A DNA stretch of 11,891 bases from Acidimicrobiia bacterium (GCA_016462055.1 JAEMTX010000043.1:1-11891); one strand, 5' to 3'. Shown: positions 1 through 6,199, counted from the stretch's first letter. A program made the numbers and translations. The notes: generated by a model not told the origin, from the letters alone.

Positions 1-2103
1 GAATTAAAGGGCGTTACCCCCAAGCGCGTGGAGGCACTGGCGACTCTTGGCATTCGTTCTGTGCTGGATGTACTGATGAATTATCCGCGTCGGTACATCG
101 ATCGCACGAAGGAAGTCACGATTCGTGATGCAGGACTCGACGAGGAAGTGGTGTTGCTTGCCACGGTGAAAGCGAGCCGGGCGGTTCGCAGCAAGAACGG
201 ACGAGAGTTCATCGTGATCACCGTGGTCGACGACACCGGATCTCTGGATATCAGTTTCTTCAATCAACGATGGCGCTTGAAGTTCCTGCCGGTCGGAACG
301 TCCGTTGCGATTTTTGGAAAGGTCACCGTCTATAACGGTCGACGAGGAATGACGAATCCTTTTGTCGACAAAGTCGGTACGCGAGTCGGTCGCATTGTGC
401 CGATCTATCCGCAATCGGAGAAAGCGCGAATTAACAGCGACACAATTGCTGACTTGTGTGCGGAAACGTTGCGGCGTTCTGGTGAGTTCGCGGAAATTCT
501 CGAAGAGTCATTGCTTGATCGACTTGATCTGGTCGATCGCACGACTGCTTTTCATGGCATTCACGAACCAAACGATTCAGAAGAGGAAAAAGCCGCACGG
601 AAACGATTGGTGTTTGATGAATTGTTGCGTGTTCAGGTTGAACTTGTTCGTCGTAAACGAGAACTCGAGCGAACGGCTATTGGCATCGCCCATGTGGTGG
701 GTGATGGTGGCGGTCCGTTAGTACGGCGATTCCACGACGTGCTTCCGTACGAACTGACGGGAGCGCAAGCAAAGACGATTGGCGAGATCAACGAAGATCT
801 TGCCAAGGGGCACCCGATGCATCGCTTATTGCAAGGCGACGTTGGCTCAGGAAAGACCGTGGTTGCGGTAAGCGCGATGTTGGTTGCCGTGCAAGGTGGA
901 CATCAGGCCGCTCTGATGGCGCCCACGGAAGTTCTGGCCGAGCAGCATCATCTCGGCATCAAACAGTTGCTGGAAGATTTCACGGTTCCCGATACCGACG
1001 AAGGCAATTTGTTTGGTGGTGCGGGCATGGATCGCTCGCTGCGTGTTGCATTACTAACGAATCGAATATCGACACCTGATCGTCGGAAGATTCTTGAAGA
1101 TATGGCGGCGGGAAATCTCGATATCGTGATCGGCACGCATTCATTGATCTCTGAAGGCATTGAGTTCAAGTCGCTTGGCGTTGTGGTGATCGATGAACAG
1201 CATCGCTTTGGTGTTGAACAACGAGCGGCATTGCGTGACAAGGGCGCCGGCGATGCCATGCCTGATGTGTTGGTGATGACCGCAACACCAATTCCGCGCA
1301 CCGCAGCAATGACGGTCTACGGCGATCTCGATGTTTCTGTTCTCGATGAACTTCCTCCTGGTCGAACGCCGATTGTGACCAAGTGGGCGAAAAGTGACAT
1401 GGATGAACTCGCGGTATGGCAACAAGTTCGCGACGAGATCGCCGAGGGTCGACAGGTCTATATCGTTTGTCCGTTGATCGAAGAGAGCGAAAAACTTGAG
1501 GTTCGCTCAGCGGAGGAAACCTTCGAAGAACTCACCAACGGCGAACTTGTGGGATTGCGTGTGGGTCTGTTGCACGGGCGACTCAAGTCCGATGAAAAAG
1601 ATTCGGTTATGACTCAGTTTCGTGCCGGTGATCTCGATGCCCTTGTATCGACAACTGTGATTGAAGTTGGTGTCGACGTTCCGAACGCAACGGTCATGGT
1701 GATTCTTGATGCAACGCGTTTCGGCATTGCCCAATTGCATCAGTTGCGTGGTCGTGTTGGTCGAGGTGCAGCGAAGTCCTTTTGTTGGCTCGTTGGCCAA
1801 TCCAAAACTCCCGATGGTGAGGCCCGTCTCGAAGCGCTGGTTCGAAGCACCGATGGCTTTGAACTTGCTGAAGTCGACCTTGACCTTCGTGGTGAAGGAA
1901 CGATCATGGGGGAGCGGCAGAAAGGTCAGAACGACCTGAAGTTGGCCTCGTTGCGTCGTGACCGTGAATGGGTGGTGATCGCTCGTGAGGTGGCAATAGA
2001 ACTTCTCGACACTGATCCCGACCTCGTCAAGCACGAATTACTGGCCGAAGAAGTTGACCTTTTCCTGAAAGCAGATGACATCGACTTCCTCATGAAAAGT
2101 TGA
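1..2103 (+). CDS. recG: ATP-dependent DNA helicase RecG (5'-truncated by window edge)
   Basis: RecG is a superfamily 2 helicase that remodels stalled replication forks and branch-migrates Holliday junctions. The frame is open from base 1, so the start lies upstream; 700 residues are visible, and probably only some 10-20 are missing compared with family length. The N-terminal segment matches the RecG start (GV-x-PKR, then YPRRYIDR). The OB-fold wedge domain, which splits the fork, lies at about residues 40-130 of the fragment. Helicase motifs follow in order: Walker A GDVGSGKT (279-286), DEQH (398-401) within DEQHRFG, TATP (427-430), and QLRGRVGRG (581-589). The C-terminal DLDLRGEG (626-633) is the family's DLxLRGPG element with Glu instead of Pro. 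All catalytic motifs are intact. A plus-strand hydrolase follows after 23 bases and appears to have its own promoter. The assignment is secure. Confidence 0.98.
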   Translation, partial: ELKGVTPKRVEALATLGIRSVLDVLMNYPRRYIDRTKEVTIRDAGLDEEVVLLATVKASRAVRSKNGREFIVITVVDDTGSLDISFFNQRWRLKFLPVGTSVAIFGKVTVYNGRRGMTNPFVDKVGTRVGRIVPIYPQSEKARINSDTIADLCAETLRRSGEFAEILEESLLDRLDLVDRTTAFHGIHEPNDSEEEKAARKRLVFDELLRVQVELVRRKRELERTAIGIAHVVGDGGGPLVRRFHDVLPYELTGAQAKTIGEINEDLAKGHPMHRLLQGDVGSGKTVVAVSAMLVAVQGGHQAALMAPTEVLAEQHHLGIKQLLEDFTVPDTDEGNLFGGAGMDRSLRVALLTNRISTPDRRKILEDMAAGNLDIVIGTHSLISEGIEFKSLGVVVIDEQHRFGVEQRAALRDKGAGDAMPDVLVMTATPIPRTAAMTVYGDLDVSVLDELPPGRTPIVTKWAKSDMDELAVWQQVRDEIAEGRQVYIVCPLIEESEKLEVRSAEETFEELTNGELVGLRVGLLHGRLKSDEKDSVMTQFRAGDLDALVSTTVIEVGVDVPNATVMVILDATRFGIAQLHQLRGRVGRGAAKSFCWLVGQSKTPDGEARLEALVRSTDGFELAEVDLDLRGEGTIMGERQKGQNDLKLASLRRDREWVVIAREVAIELLDTDPDLVKHELLAEEVDLFLKADDIDFLMKS

Positions 2104-2114
2104 GTGCCGAGACC

Positions 2115-2120
2115 TAATGT
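2115..2120 (+). promoter_or_regulatory. Putative -10 element of a leaderless promoter for the hydrolase gene
   Basis: TAATGT fits the actinobacterial -10 pattern TA-N3-T. It is followed by exactly six bases (GCGGCC) and then the ATG at 2127, which places the expected transcription start on the A of the start codon. No purine-rich Shine-Dalgarno site is seen before this ATG, consistent with a leaderless mRNA. I see no convincing -35 hexamer, which is common for such promoters. The assignment is an inference from spacing. Confidence 0.5.
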
Positions 2121-2126
2121 GCGGCC

Positions 2127-2792
2127 ATGACGACGATCGTTCTTACTCATGGAGCATTTCACGGCAGTTGGTGTTTCGGACTTCTCGTTGCTGAACTCGA
2201 GGCTCGCGGTGCAATAACTGCACTCGTAGATCTCCCGCTCACTGACCTCACTGAAGATGCCGCAGCCGTAACGGCAGTCCTCGACACCATCGACGGTCCC
2301 GTCATTCTTCTTGGTCATTCCTATGGCGGCGCGGTTGTCACCGTGGCCGGCAATCACTCATCGGTGGAACGGTTGGTGTATCTCACTGCACTCGGGCCCG
2401 ACGCGGGCGAGTTGGGCAGCGGCGGACCAATGACAATCGGCGAGCAATTCCTCACCACCATGCGCGTGGACGACGACGGACTGCCGTTCATCGACCCCGA
2501 GTTCGCCGCGCAGGTCTTCTACCCCGACATTGATCCCGAAGAGGCTGCTCGTTGGGCGACCAAACTTCGTTCGGGAAATACAGGCGGGAATGTCGTTGTT
2601 GAGAAAGCGGCTTGGCGTTCAACGCCAAGCACCTATGTCGTGTGTACCGATGATCCGATTCTTCTGGTCGATGGCCAGCGCGCGGTGGCCGAACGCATGG
2701 GTGCCGATGTTGTTGAGATGTCAGGCGACCATTCGCCGATGGTGGCTCGTCCCGCAGAACTCGCCGACATCCTCGTGGCACTTCTTAACTGA
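2127..2792 (+). CDS. Alpha/beta-fold hydrolase (esterase-like), 221 aa
   Basis: This is a small alpha/beta hydrolase of the type that includes plant-like methylesterases and salicylate-esterase-related bacterial proteins (Abhydrolase_6 group). The first strand and oxyanion region are LTHGAFHGSW (6-15). The nucleophile elbow is GHSYGG with Ser65, the likely acid is Asp175 or Asp176 in CTDDP, and the catalytic His is His202 in GDHSPM, so a complete triad is visible. The length is normal. There is no signal peptide or membrane segment, so it is probably cytosolic. The start is supported by a TA-N3-T hexamer six bases upstream. It is separate from recG and convergent with the NTF2-like gene, with only 18 bases between the two stops. 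The natural substrate cannot be read from the sequence; a small ester or lactone is a reasonable guess. Confidence 0.9.
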   Translation: MTTIVLTHGAFHGSWCFGLLVAELEARGAITALVDLPLTDLTEDAAAVTAVLDTIDGPVILLGHSYGGAVVTVAGNHSSVERLVYLTALGPDAGELGSGGPMTIGEQFLTTMRVDDDGLPFIDPEFAAQVFYPDIDPEEAARWATKLRSGNTGGNVVVEKAAWRSTPSTYVVCTDDPILLVDGQRAVAERMGADVVEMSGDHSPMVARPAELADILVALLN

Positions 2793-2810
2793 ACGCTTGA
2801 TATCGACTGG

Positions 2811-3245
2811 TTACAACTTGCGCGGTGAACGCAGTTTTCCGCTTCCATCGATCGGACCGCTGTAAATCAATTCGAAATCGCGTTGAGTGAATCGCAGTAC
2901 GCCGTCGAGGTCTCGGGCCATGACGTCGTGGTACACACCGATGAGTTCACTCACCGTTCCGTCTTCACGCCACTGAAGTTCGCGGATCTGCCAGCGGGCG
3001 CTTGCGTTGTCGCCGTCGCCATATGAAATGGTGCCGTTAAGAACTTCTTGGACGCATTGTCGATACGAGGGACGGATCTCTTCGAAGGTTGCGGTGATGG
3101 CATCGCGTCCCTCGATGACTCCGTCGCCAGGAATGAGCCAACGAGCGTCTTCCGTCCACGCATTGGCGAATTCAGCGATATCAACGCGCAGCACTGCGTC
3201 GCAATAGCGACCAACAAGATTGTGAACGTCAGCGTCGATGCCCAT
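2811..3245 (-). CDS. NTF2/SnoaL-like domain protein, 144 aa
   Basis: The protein looks like a single-domain, cone-shaped alpha+beta (NTF2-like, SnoaL_4 type) protein. Visible hallmarks are the first helix with LVGRYCDAVLRVD (10-22), then FANAWTEDARW (26-36), a GRDAI turn (46-50) and the later strands around ASARWQIREL (81-90). The family includes ketosteroid-isomerase-like enzymes, dehydratases and non-catalytic binding proteins; no specific reaction can be assigned. I chose the ATG at 3245 because the fold begins immediately after it and because a TACGGT hexamer ends six bases upstream. Longer starts would read through the neighbouring zinc-ribbon gene in another frame. It lies 14 bases downstream of that gene on the same strand, so the two may be co-transcribed, although it may also have its own leaderless promoter. 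Confidence 0.85.
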   Translation of the reverse strand: MGIDADVHNLVGRYCDAVLRVDIAEFANAWTEDARWLIPGDGVIEGRDAITATFEEIRPSYRQCVQEVLNGTISYGDGDNASARWQIRELQWREDGTVSELIGVYHDVMARDLDGVLRFTQRDFELIYSGPIDGSGKLRSPRKL

Positions 3246-3251
3246 GGCGCG

Positions 3252-3257
3252 ACCGTA
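3252..3257 (-). promoter_or_regulatory. Putative -10 element, possible leaderless promoter for the NTF2-like gene
   Basis: Read on the minus strand this is TACGGT, followed by six bases (CGCGCC) and then the ATG at 3245. No Shine-Dalgarno site is present in the 14-base gap. The hexamer is identical to the one before rsmD. It could drive the NTF2-like gene separately from the zinc-ribbon gene. This is an inference from motif and spacing. Confidence 0.4.
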
Positions 3258-3259
3258 GG

Positions 3260-3436
3260 TCAGTAGCGATCGTCGTCGTCGGGGGGATCGCCGAGGACGA
3301 TGTCGAATCGTTCGTTGCAGTCGGGGCATCGGTAGGCCACCACATCGCCAGGTTCCCAACCCTCTTCGGGCGGGTAGGACAAGGGGTGAAGGGTGCCTCC
3401 GCAGTCGACGCAGGTCATTCCGAGTTCGGCTTCCAT
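3260..3436 (-). CDS. Small zinc-ribbon-like protein, 58 aa, function unknown
   Basis: This is a short acidic protein with two CxxC knuckles, C9-V-D-C12 and C37-P-D-C40, as expected for one structural zinc ion. Between them is a conserved-looking segment rich in Trp, Pro and Glu (PPEEGWEPGDVVAYRC, 22-37), and the C-terminus is a run of Asp residues. I know similar uncharacterised small proteins in Acidimicrobiia but no function. Three starts are possible: GTG at 3442, ATG at 3436 and ATG at 3418. I chose 3436 because a TACCCT hexamer ends exactly six bases before it, as for a leaderless transcript; no good Shine-Dalgarno supports the others. It is divergent from rsmD with 23 bases between the start codons, and upstream of the NTF2-like gene on the same strand. 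Confidence 0.75.
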   Translation of the reverse strand: MEAELGMTCVDCGGTLHPLSYPPEEGWEPGDVVAYRCPDCNERFDIVLGDPPDDDDRY

Positions 3437-3442
3437 GTTCAC

Positions 3443-3448
3443 AGGGTA
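3443..3448 (-). promoter_or_regulatory. Putative -10 element for the zinc-ribbon gene (leaderless)
   Basis: On the minus strand this reads TACCCT, followed by GTGAAC and the ATG at 3436. It overlaps by its TA dinucleotide with the rsmD -10 element on the other strand, giving one bidirectional promoter core. The placement is exactly that expected when transcription starts at the ATG. Confidence 0.5.
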
Positions 3449-3452
3449 CGGT
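3447..3452 (+). promoter_or_regulatory. Putative -10 element for the rsmD operon (leaderless)
   Basis: TACGGT lies seven bases before the rsmD ATG at 3460, and there is no Shine-Dalgarno site. It shares the TA at 3447-3448 with the minus-strand hexamer. The intergenic space is too short for a conventional leader, which supports leaderless initiation for the head of the rsmD-coaD operon. Confidence 0.5.
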
Positions 3453-3459
3453 CGCCGTC

Positions 3460-4035
3460 ATGAGGGTTGTGGCCGGTGAAGCTGGAGGACGTCGATTGAT
3501 CGCTCCGGAAGGGAGCGATACCCGTCCCACCCTTGATCGGGTGCGCGAGGCCATGTTCAATTCACTCGTCAGTCTTGGCGCGGTCGATGGCGCAAAGGTG
3601 CTCGACCTTTATGCGGGTTCAGGAGCCCTCGGGATCGAAGCCTTGTCGCGAGGTGCCTTTTCTTGCGTGTTTGTTGATACCGGACGTGATGCACGGAAGG
3701 CGATCGCGACCAACCTTGTGACAACCGGTTTCGTCGACCAGTCAATTGTGGCGCCGCAAGACGCGGTGACTTGGCTGCGTCAGGCATCCACTTCTGCAGG
3801 TTTAGAACATTCGCGATTTGATCTCGTTCTTATCGATCCGCCCTACGCCGCCGAAGATGACCTCTGGTCAGAAGTCCTCAGCTTTGTTGGCATCGTTGCT
3901 GCGGGAGGAGTCGTTGTTACCGAATCGGCGCGTCCTCTCGCAGTTCCAAAAGGGTGGGATGCACAAAAGGAGAAGAGGTACGGGGGTACGCTCGTAACCG
4001 TCCTACTGCCCCCCGACAGTCCGGAGTCTCCGTGA
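3460..4035 (+). CDS. rsmD: 16S rRNA (guanine(966)-N2)-methyltransferase RsmD
   Basis: RsmD methylates N2 of G966 (E. coli numbering) in 16S rRNA during small-subunit assembly, with S-adenosylmethionine as donor. The N-terminus MRVVAGEAGGRRL and the segment TRPTLDRVREAMFN (21-34) are RsmD signatures. The SAM-binding motif I is LDLYAGSGALGIEALSRG (48-65) and the catalytic motif IV is DPPY (126-129). The 191-residue length is normal. The start gives the standard family N-terminus and lies seven bases after a TACGGT hexamer. The stop overlaps the GTG start of coaD by four bases (GTGA), the rsmD-coaD pairing common in actinobacteria and many other bacteria. Confidence 0.97.
   Translation: MRVVAGEAGGRRLIAPEGSDTRPTLDRVREAMFNSLVSLGAVDGAKVLDLYAGSGALGIEALSRGAFSCVFVDTGRDARKAIATNLVTTGFVDQSIVAPQDAVTWLRQASTSAGLEHSRFDLVLIDPPYAAEDDLWSEVLSFVGIVAAGGVVVTESARPLAVPKGWDAQKEKRYGGTLVTVLLPPDSPESP
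4023..4026 (+). promoter_or_regulatory. Ribosome binding site that fixes the coaD start
   Basis: GGAG lies within the last rsmD codons, five bases before the GTG at 4032. It supports this GTG over an upstream in-frame ATG at 3954 inside rsmD, which would add 26 residues with no family counterpart. Confidence 0.65.
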
Positions 4036-4511
4036 CCCGAGTGCTTTACCCGGGATCGTTCGACCCGATCCATAACGGGCACCTTGAGATCATCGCGACC
4101 GCGTCGCGTCTCTTTGACGAAGTCATCGTCGCCGCCATGCGTAATCCGCAAAAGGGCGAGCCCCTGTTCTCTCTCGAAGAACGGCGCGAGATGCTCGAGG
4201 AATCAGTCGCTCCTCTTGGCAATGTGAAGGTCACGATGTTCGCAACACTTGTTGTTGACCTCGCCAAAGAGATGGATGTCGATTTTATCGTGAAGGGTCT
4301 TCGTGCGGTTTCGGATTTCGAGAGCGAACTCCAGATGGCACAGATGAATCACAAGGTTTCCGGAGTGGACACGTTGTTCATTCCATCGGCCTCAGGGAAT
4401 TCGTTCCTTGCGTCCAAGTTGTTGCGAGAGATCACCCGCTTCGGTGGCGACGTGACGGCCATGGTGCCGCCCGCCGTGGCCAAACGACTTCAGGAGAAGT
4501 ATCGATCGTGA
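4032..4511 (+). CDS. coaD: Phosphopantetheine adenylyltransferase CoaD
   Basis: CoaD transfers AMP from ATP to 4'-phosphopantetheine to give dephospho-CoA, the penultimate step of CoA synthesis. The protein has 159 residues, the family norm. The nucleotidyltransferase motif is YPGSFDPIHNGH (6-17), with the HxGH signature at His14-His17. Further family elements are NPQKGEPLFSLEER (38-51), VKGLRAVSDFE (87-97; Lys at 88 as in mycobacteria, Arg91 conserved) and the C-terminal SFLASKLLREI (124-134). The GTG start at 4032 gives the expected N-terminus and has a GGAG site. It overlaps rsmD by four bases and in turn overlaps the following gene by four (GTGA again). The CoA product is the source of the ACP prosthetic group, linking it to the downstream plsX and acpP. 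Confidence 0.97.
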   Translation: MTRVLYPGSFDPIHNGHLEIIATASRLFDEVIVAAMRNPQKGEPLFSLEERREMLEESVAPLGNVKVTMFATLVVDLAKEMDVDFIVKGLRAVSDFESELQMAQMNHKVSGVDTLFIPSASGNSFLASKLLREITRFGGDVTAMVPPAVAKRLQEKYRS

Positions 4512-5398
4512 GTCATTACGACAACCCCACATTCGACGATCACGACATCGAGATCGATCTCACACCTCCCTCGGTGGGTGCGCAGTATCACCCCGCCGAA
4601 ACCGAAGACCTGTTGCTGACACTGCGCGACATGATCGAAAACGCGCGCGATGTCCCGTTGTCAGCATCGTCAATGATCTCGAAAGATGAAGTAATCAGGC
4701 TCGTCGATGAAGCGCTCGAGTCGCTTCCCGAAGAACTCCGAGCGGCGCGCTGGCTGCTCAAAGAACGTGAAGAATTCCTTGCCAGGACTCGTCATGAGGC
4801 CGATGACCTCATTGAACAAGCCCGCACCCGAGCAGAGCGAATGGTGCAACGCACCGAGGTCGTAAAAGCTGCAGAACAGCGGGCCTATGACATCGTCGAT
4901 GCCGCTCAAGCCGATGCCCGTCGACTTCGTCATGAGGTCGAAGATTTCTGCGATCAGAAACTTGCCAGTTTCGAAATCGTGTTGGAACGCACTCAGAAAC
5001 TCGTTGGTGCTGGTCGGGCCAAGTTGCAGGGAACCAATCTCCTCGCCGAGGCAGCAGCTGCGGCGGAACATGGTGTCGAAGGACCTCCGGTGGGTTACGA
5101 CGATGGCACCGACATGTCTGGTGATTTCAGTGCGCCGCCAGCGCCGTCTTCGGTCTACGACGAACTGTCTCAACTCGACGGCGCACCCGCGCTGTACGAC
5201 GAAGAGGGCATGGTGAACGCCGAGGCTGACTCGTGGAATGAAGGGTCGCTTCCCTTTGATGATGAGTACGAAGAACGTCCGCGTCTGACCGTTGTCGACG
5301 ATCGTTATTCCGATCTTCCGCCGCCGCCTTCATCAAATCATCCGACCCAAACCATCCGCGATGCCGCCGCGAGTTTCTTTGATCAGGACATTTCGTAG
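4508..5398 (+). CDS. SepIVA/DivIVA-like coiled-coil septal protein, 296 aa
   Basis: The middle of this protein strongly recalls mycobacterial SepIVA (Rv2927c / MSMEG_2416), a DivIVA-family protein needed for septation. Shared-looking features are MIENARDVPLSASSMI (42-57), a DEVIRLVDEALESLPEEL segment (60-77), a heptad-rich helix at about 75-175 with repeated EA/RA pairs, and DFCDQKLASFE (146-156) close to SepIVA's VDNKLAEFE. In Mycobacterium the neighbours are also DUF177 and rnc. Here the coil is shorter, and there is an acidic N-terminal extension (about 30 residues) and a long acidic, Pro-rich, probably disordered tail (176-296) ending in a helix-like SFFDQDIS. There is no membrane segment. 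The GTG start overlaps the coaD stop by four bases; GGAGA at 4493-4497 is about ten bases upstream. Family membership is from memory of the pattern; the septal role is inference. Confidence 0.8.
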   Translation: MSHYDNPTFDDHDIEIDLTPPSVGAQYHPAETEDLLLTLRDMIENARDVPLSASSMISKDEVIRLVDEALESLPEELRAARWLLKEREEFLARTRHEADDLIEQARTRAERMVQRTEVVKAAEQRAYDIVDAAQADARRLRHEVEDFCDQKLASFEIVLERTQKLVGAGRAKLQGTNLLAEAAAAAEHGVEGPPVGYDDGTDMSGDFSAPPAPSSVYDELSQLDGAPALYDEEGMVNAEADSWNEGSLPFDDEYEERPRLTVVDDRYSDLPPPPSSNHPTQTIRDAAASFFDQDIS

Positions 5399-5401
5399 TC
5401 G

Positions 5402-5944
5402 ATGACCTTTCGGCCTCTGGTGGTCGGCATCGCCGATCTCCGTCGAAATCCAGGGACTCGCCGTCAGTTCAAGGAATCCGTTGCGCTTTCGGGACTGGCA
5501 ATCTCGTCGGCCTCGGTTCCTGAAGGCGCGTCGATCGATGTCGAGCTTGAACTCGAATCGCTGAGTAATGGCCTGGTCGCCACGGGCACCATTACGACCC
5601 CTTGGGAGGGGGAGTGCCGGCGTTGCTTGCAGCCGGTGCAAAGCCGTTCTGTGGCCAAGGTGCGTGAAATTTTTGAAGCTCGACCGGTCGAGGGCGAGAC
5701 TTATGCGATGGCTGATGACACGGTGAATTTGGAGCCGATGGTGCGCGATGCAGTCCTCCTGGCTCTGCCCTTGGCGCCACTGTGTGACGAGGAATGTCGG
5801 GGTCCAGCCCCTGAAACGTTCCCCACCGGCAGTGTGATTGAGCTCGAGGAAACCGAGGACGACACTGGCCCCGGACCCGTCTCGGACCCCCGCTGGGCGG
5901 CCCTCGCAGATCTGGACTTCGAACCAGACGAGTCCGGCGAGTAG
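5402..5944 (+). CDS. yceD: DUF177 / YceD family protein, 180 aa
   Basis: YceD-family proteins are almost always encoded directly before rpmF and are linked to 23S rRNA accumulation or processing; the exact activity is not settled. Evidence for the family is the paired cysteines GECRRC (70-75; Cys72 and Cys75) and LCDEECRG (127-134; Cys128 and Cys132), the VNLEPMVRDAVLLALPLAPLC region (108-128), and the C-terminal DPRWAALADL (162-171). The four cysteines could bind zinc. The ATG lies three bases after the stop of the SepIVA-like gene, with only a distant AGGA as ribosome site, so translation is probably coupled. The order yceD-rpmF-plsX is widely conserved. Confidence 0.93.
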   Translation: MTFRPLVVGIADLRRNPGTRRQFKESVALSGLAISSASVPEGASIDVELELESLSNGLVATGTITTPWEGECRRCLQPVQSRSVAKVREIFEARPVEGETYAMADDTVNLEPMVRDAVLLALPLAPLCDEECRGPAPETFPTGSVIELEETEDDTGPGPVSDPRWAALADLDFEPDESGE

Positions 5945-5958
5945 GGTCCTTCGTCTGC

Positions 5959-5974
5959 CCGGGGCACCCCCCGG
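5959..5974 (+). other. GC-only hairpin in the rpmF leader
   Basis: CCGGGG (5959-5964) can pair with CCCCGG (5969-5974) around a four-base CACC loop, in the 75-base gap between yceD and rpmF. No T-run follows, so it is not a standard terminator. It may be an RNA processing or attenuation element, or chance in a C/G-rich stretch. Confidence 0.3.
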
Positions 5975-6019
5975 TCCCGCGAGCGGCTCTGTGTGCCGCC
6001 CCCCGAATCAGGAACGACC

Positions 6020-6199
6020 ATGGCCGTACCCAAGAAGAAGACCTCGAAGTCCAAGAGCCGCAGCCGTCGTGCCTCAGCGTGGCGCATCGTGACCCCGGCT
6101 CGTAGCACCTGCCCGCGTTGCGGTGCCGTGAAGCGTCCGCACGTCGTGTGTGGCAACTGCGGTTGGTATAACGGCCGCCAGGCCCTCAACGTCGACTGA
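6020..6199 (+). CDS. rpmF: 50S ribosomal protein L32 (zinc-binding form)
   Basis: This 59-residue basic protein begins MAVPKKKTSKSKSRSRR, the unmistakable L32 N-terminus, and carries a zinc ribbon of Cys31-x2-Cys34 and Cys44-x2-Cys47 (CPRCG ... CGNCGWYNGR). It is therefore the Cys4, zinc-containing version rather than the zinc-free paralogue. L32 sits on the large subunit close to the 5' end of 23S rRNA. The ATG at 6020 has AGGA six bases upstream (6010-6013); an upstream ATG at 5993 would add nine residues that the family lacks. It follows yceD and precedes plsX by 15 bases. Confidence 0.97.
   Translation: MAVPKKKTSKSKSRSRRASAWRIVTPARSTCPRCGAVKRPHVVCGNCGWYNGRQALNVD

Noticed and set aside
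2822..2842. Possible hairpin GCGG ... CCGC near the convergent hydrolase and NTF2-like ends
   Set aside because: Only four pairs with a 13-base loop, and it lies within the NTF2-like coding region; too weak to call a terminator.
2811..3560. 249-residue minus-strand frame starting inside rsmD
   Set aside because: Its first 105 residues cross rsmD and the zinc-ribbon gene and are Arg/Pro-rich without family features. The NTF2-like fold begins at the ATG at 3245, which also has a suitable upstream hexamer.
3954..4511. Upstream ATG for coaD
   Set aside because: The extra 26 residues lie within rsmD and have no family counterpart; the GTG at 4032 has a GGAG site and the correct N-terminus.
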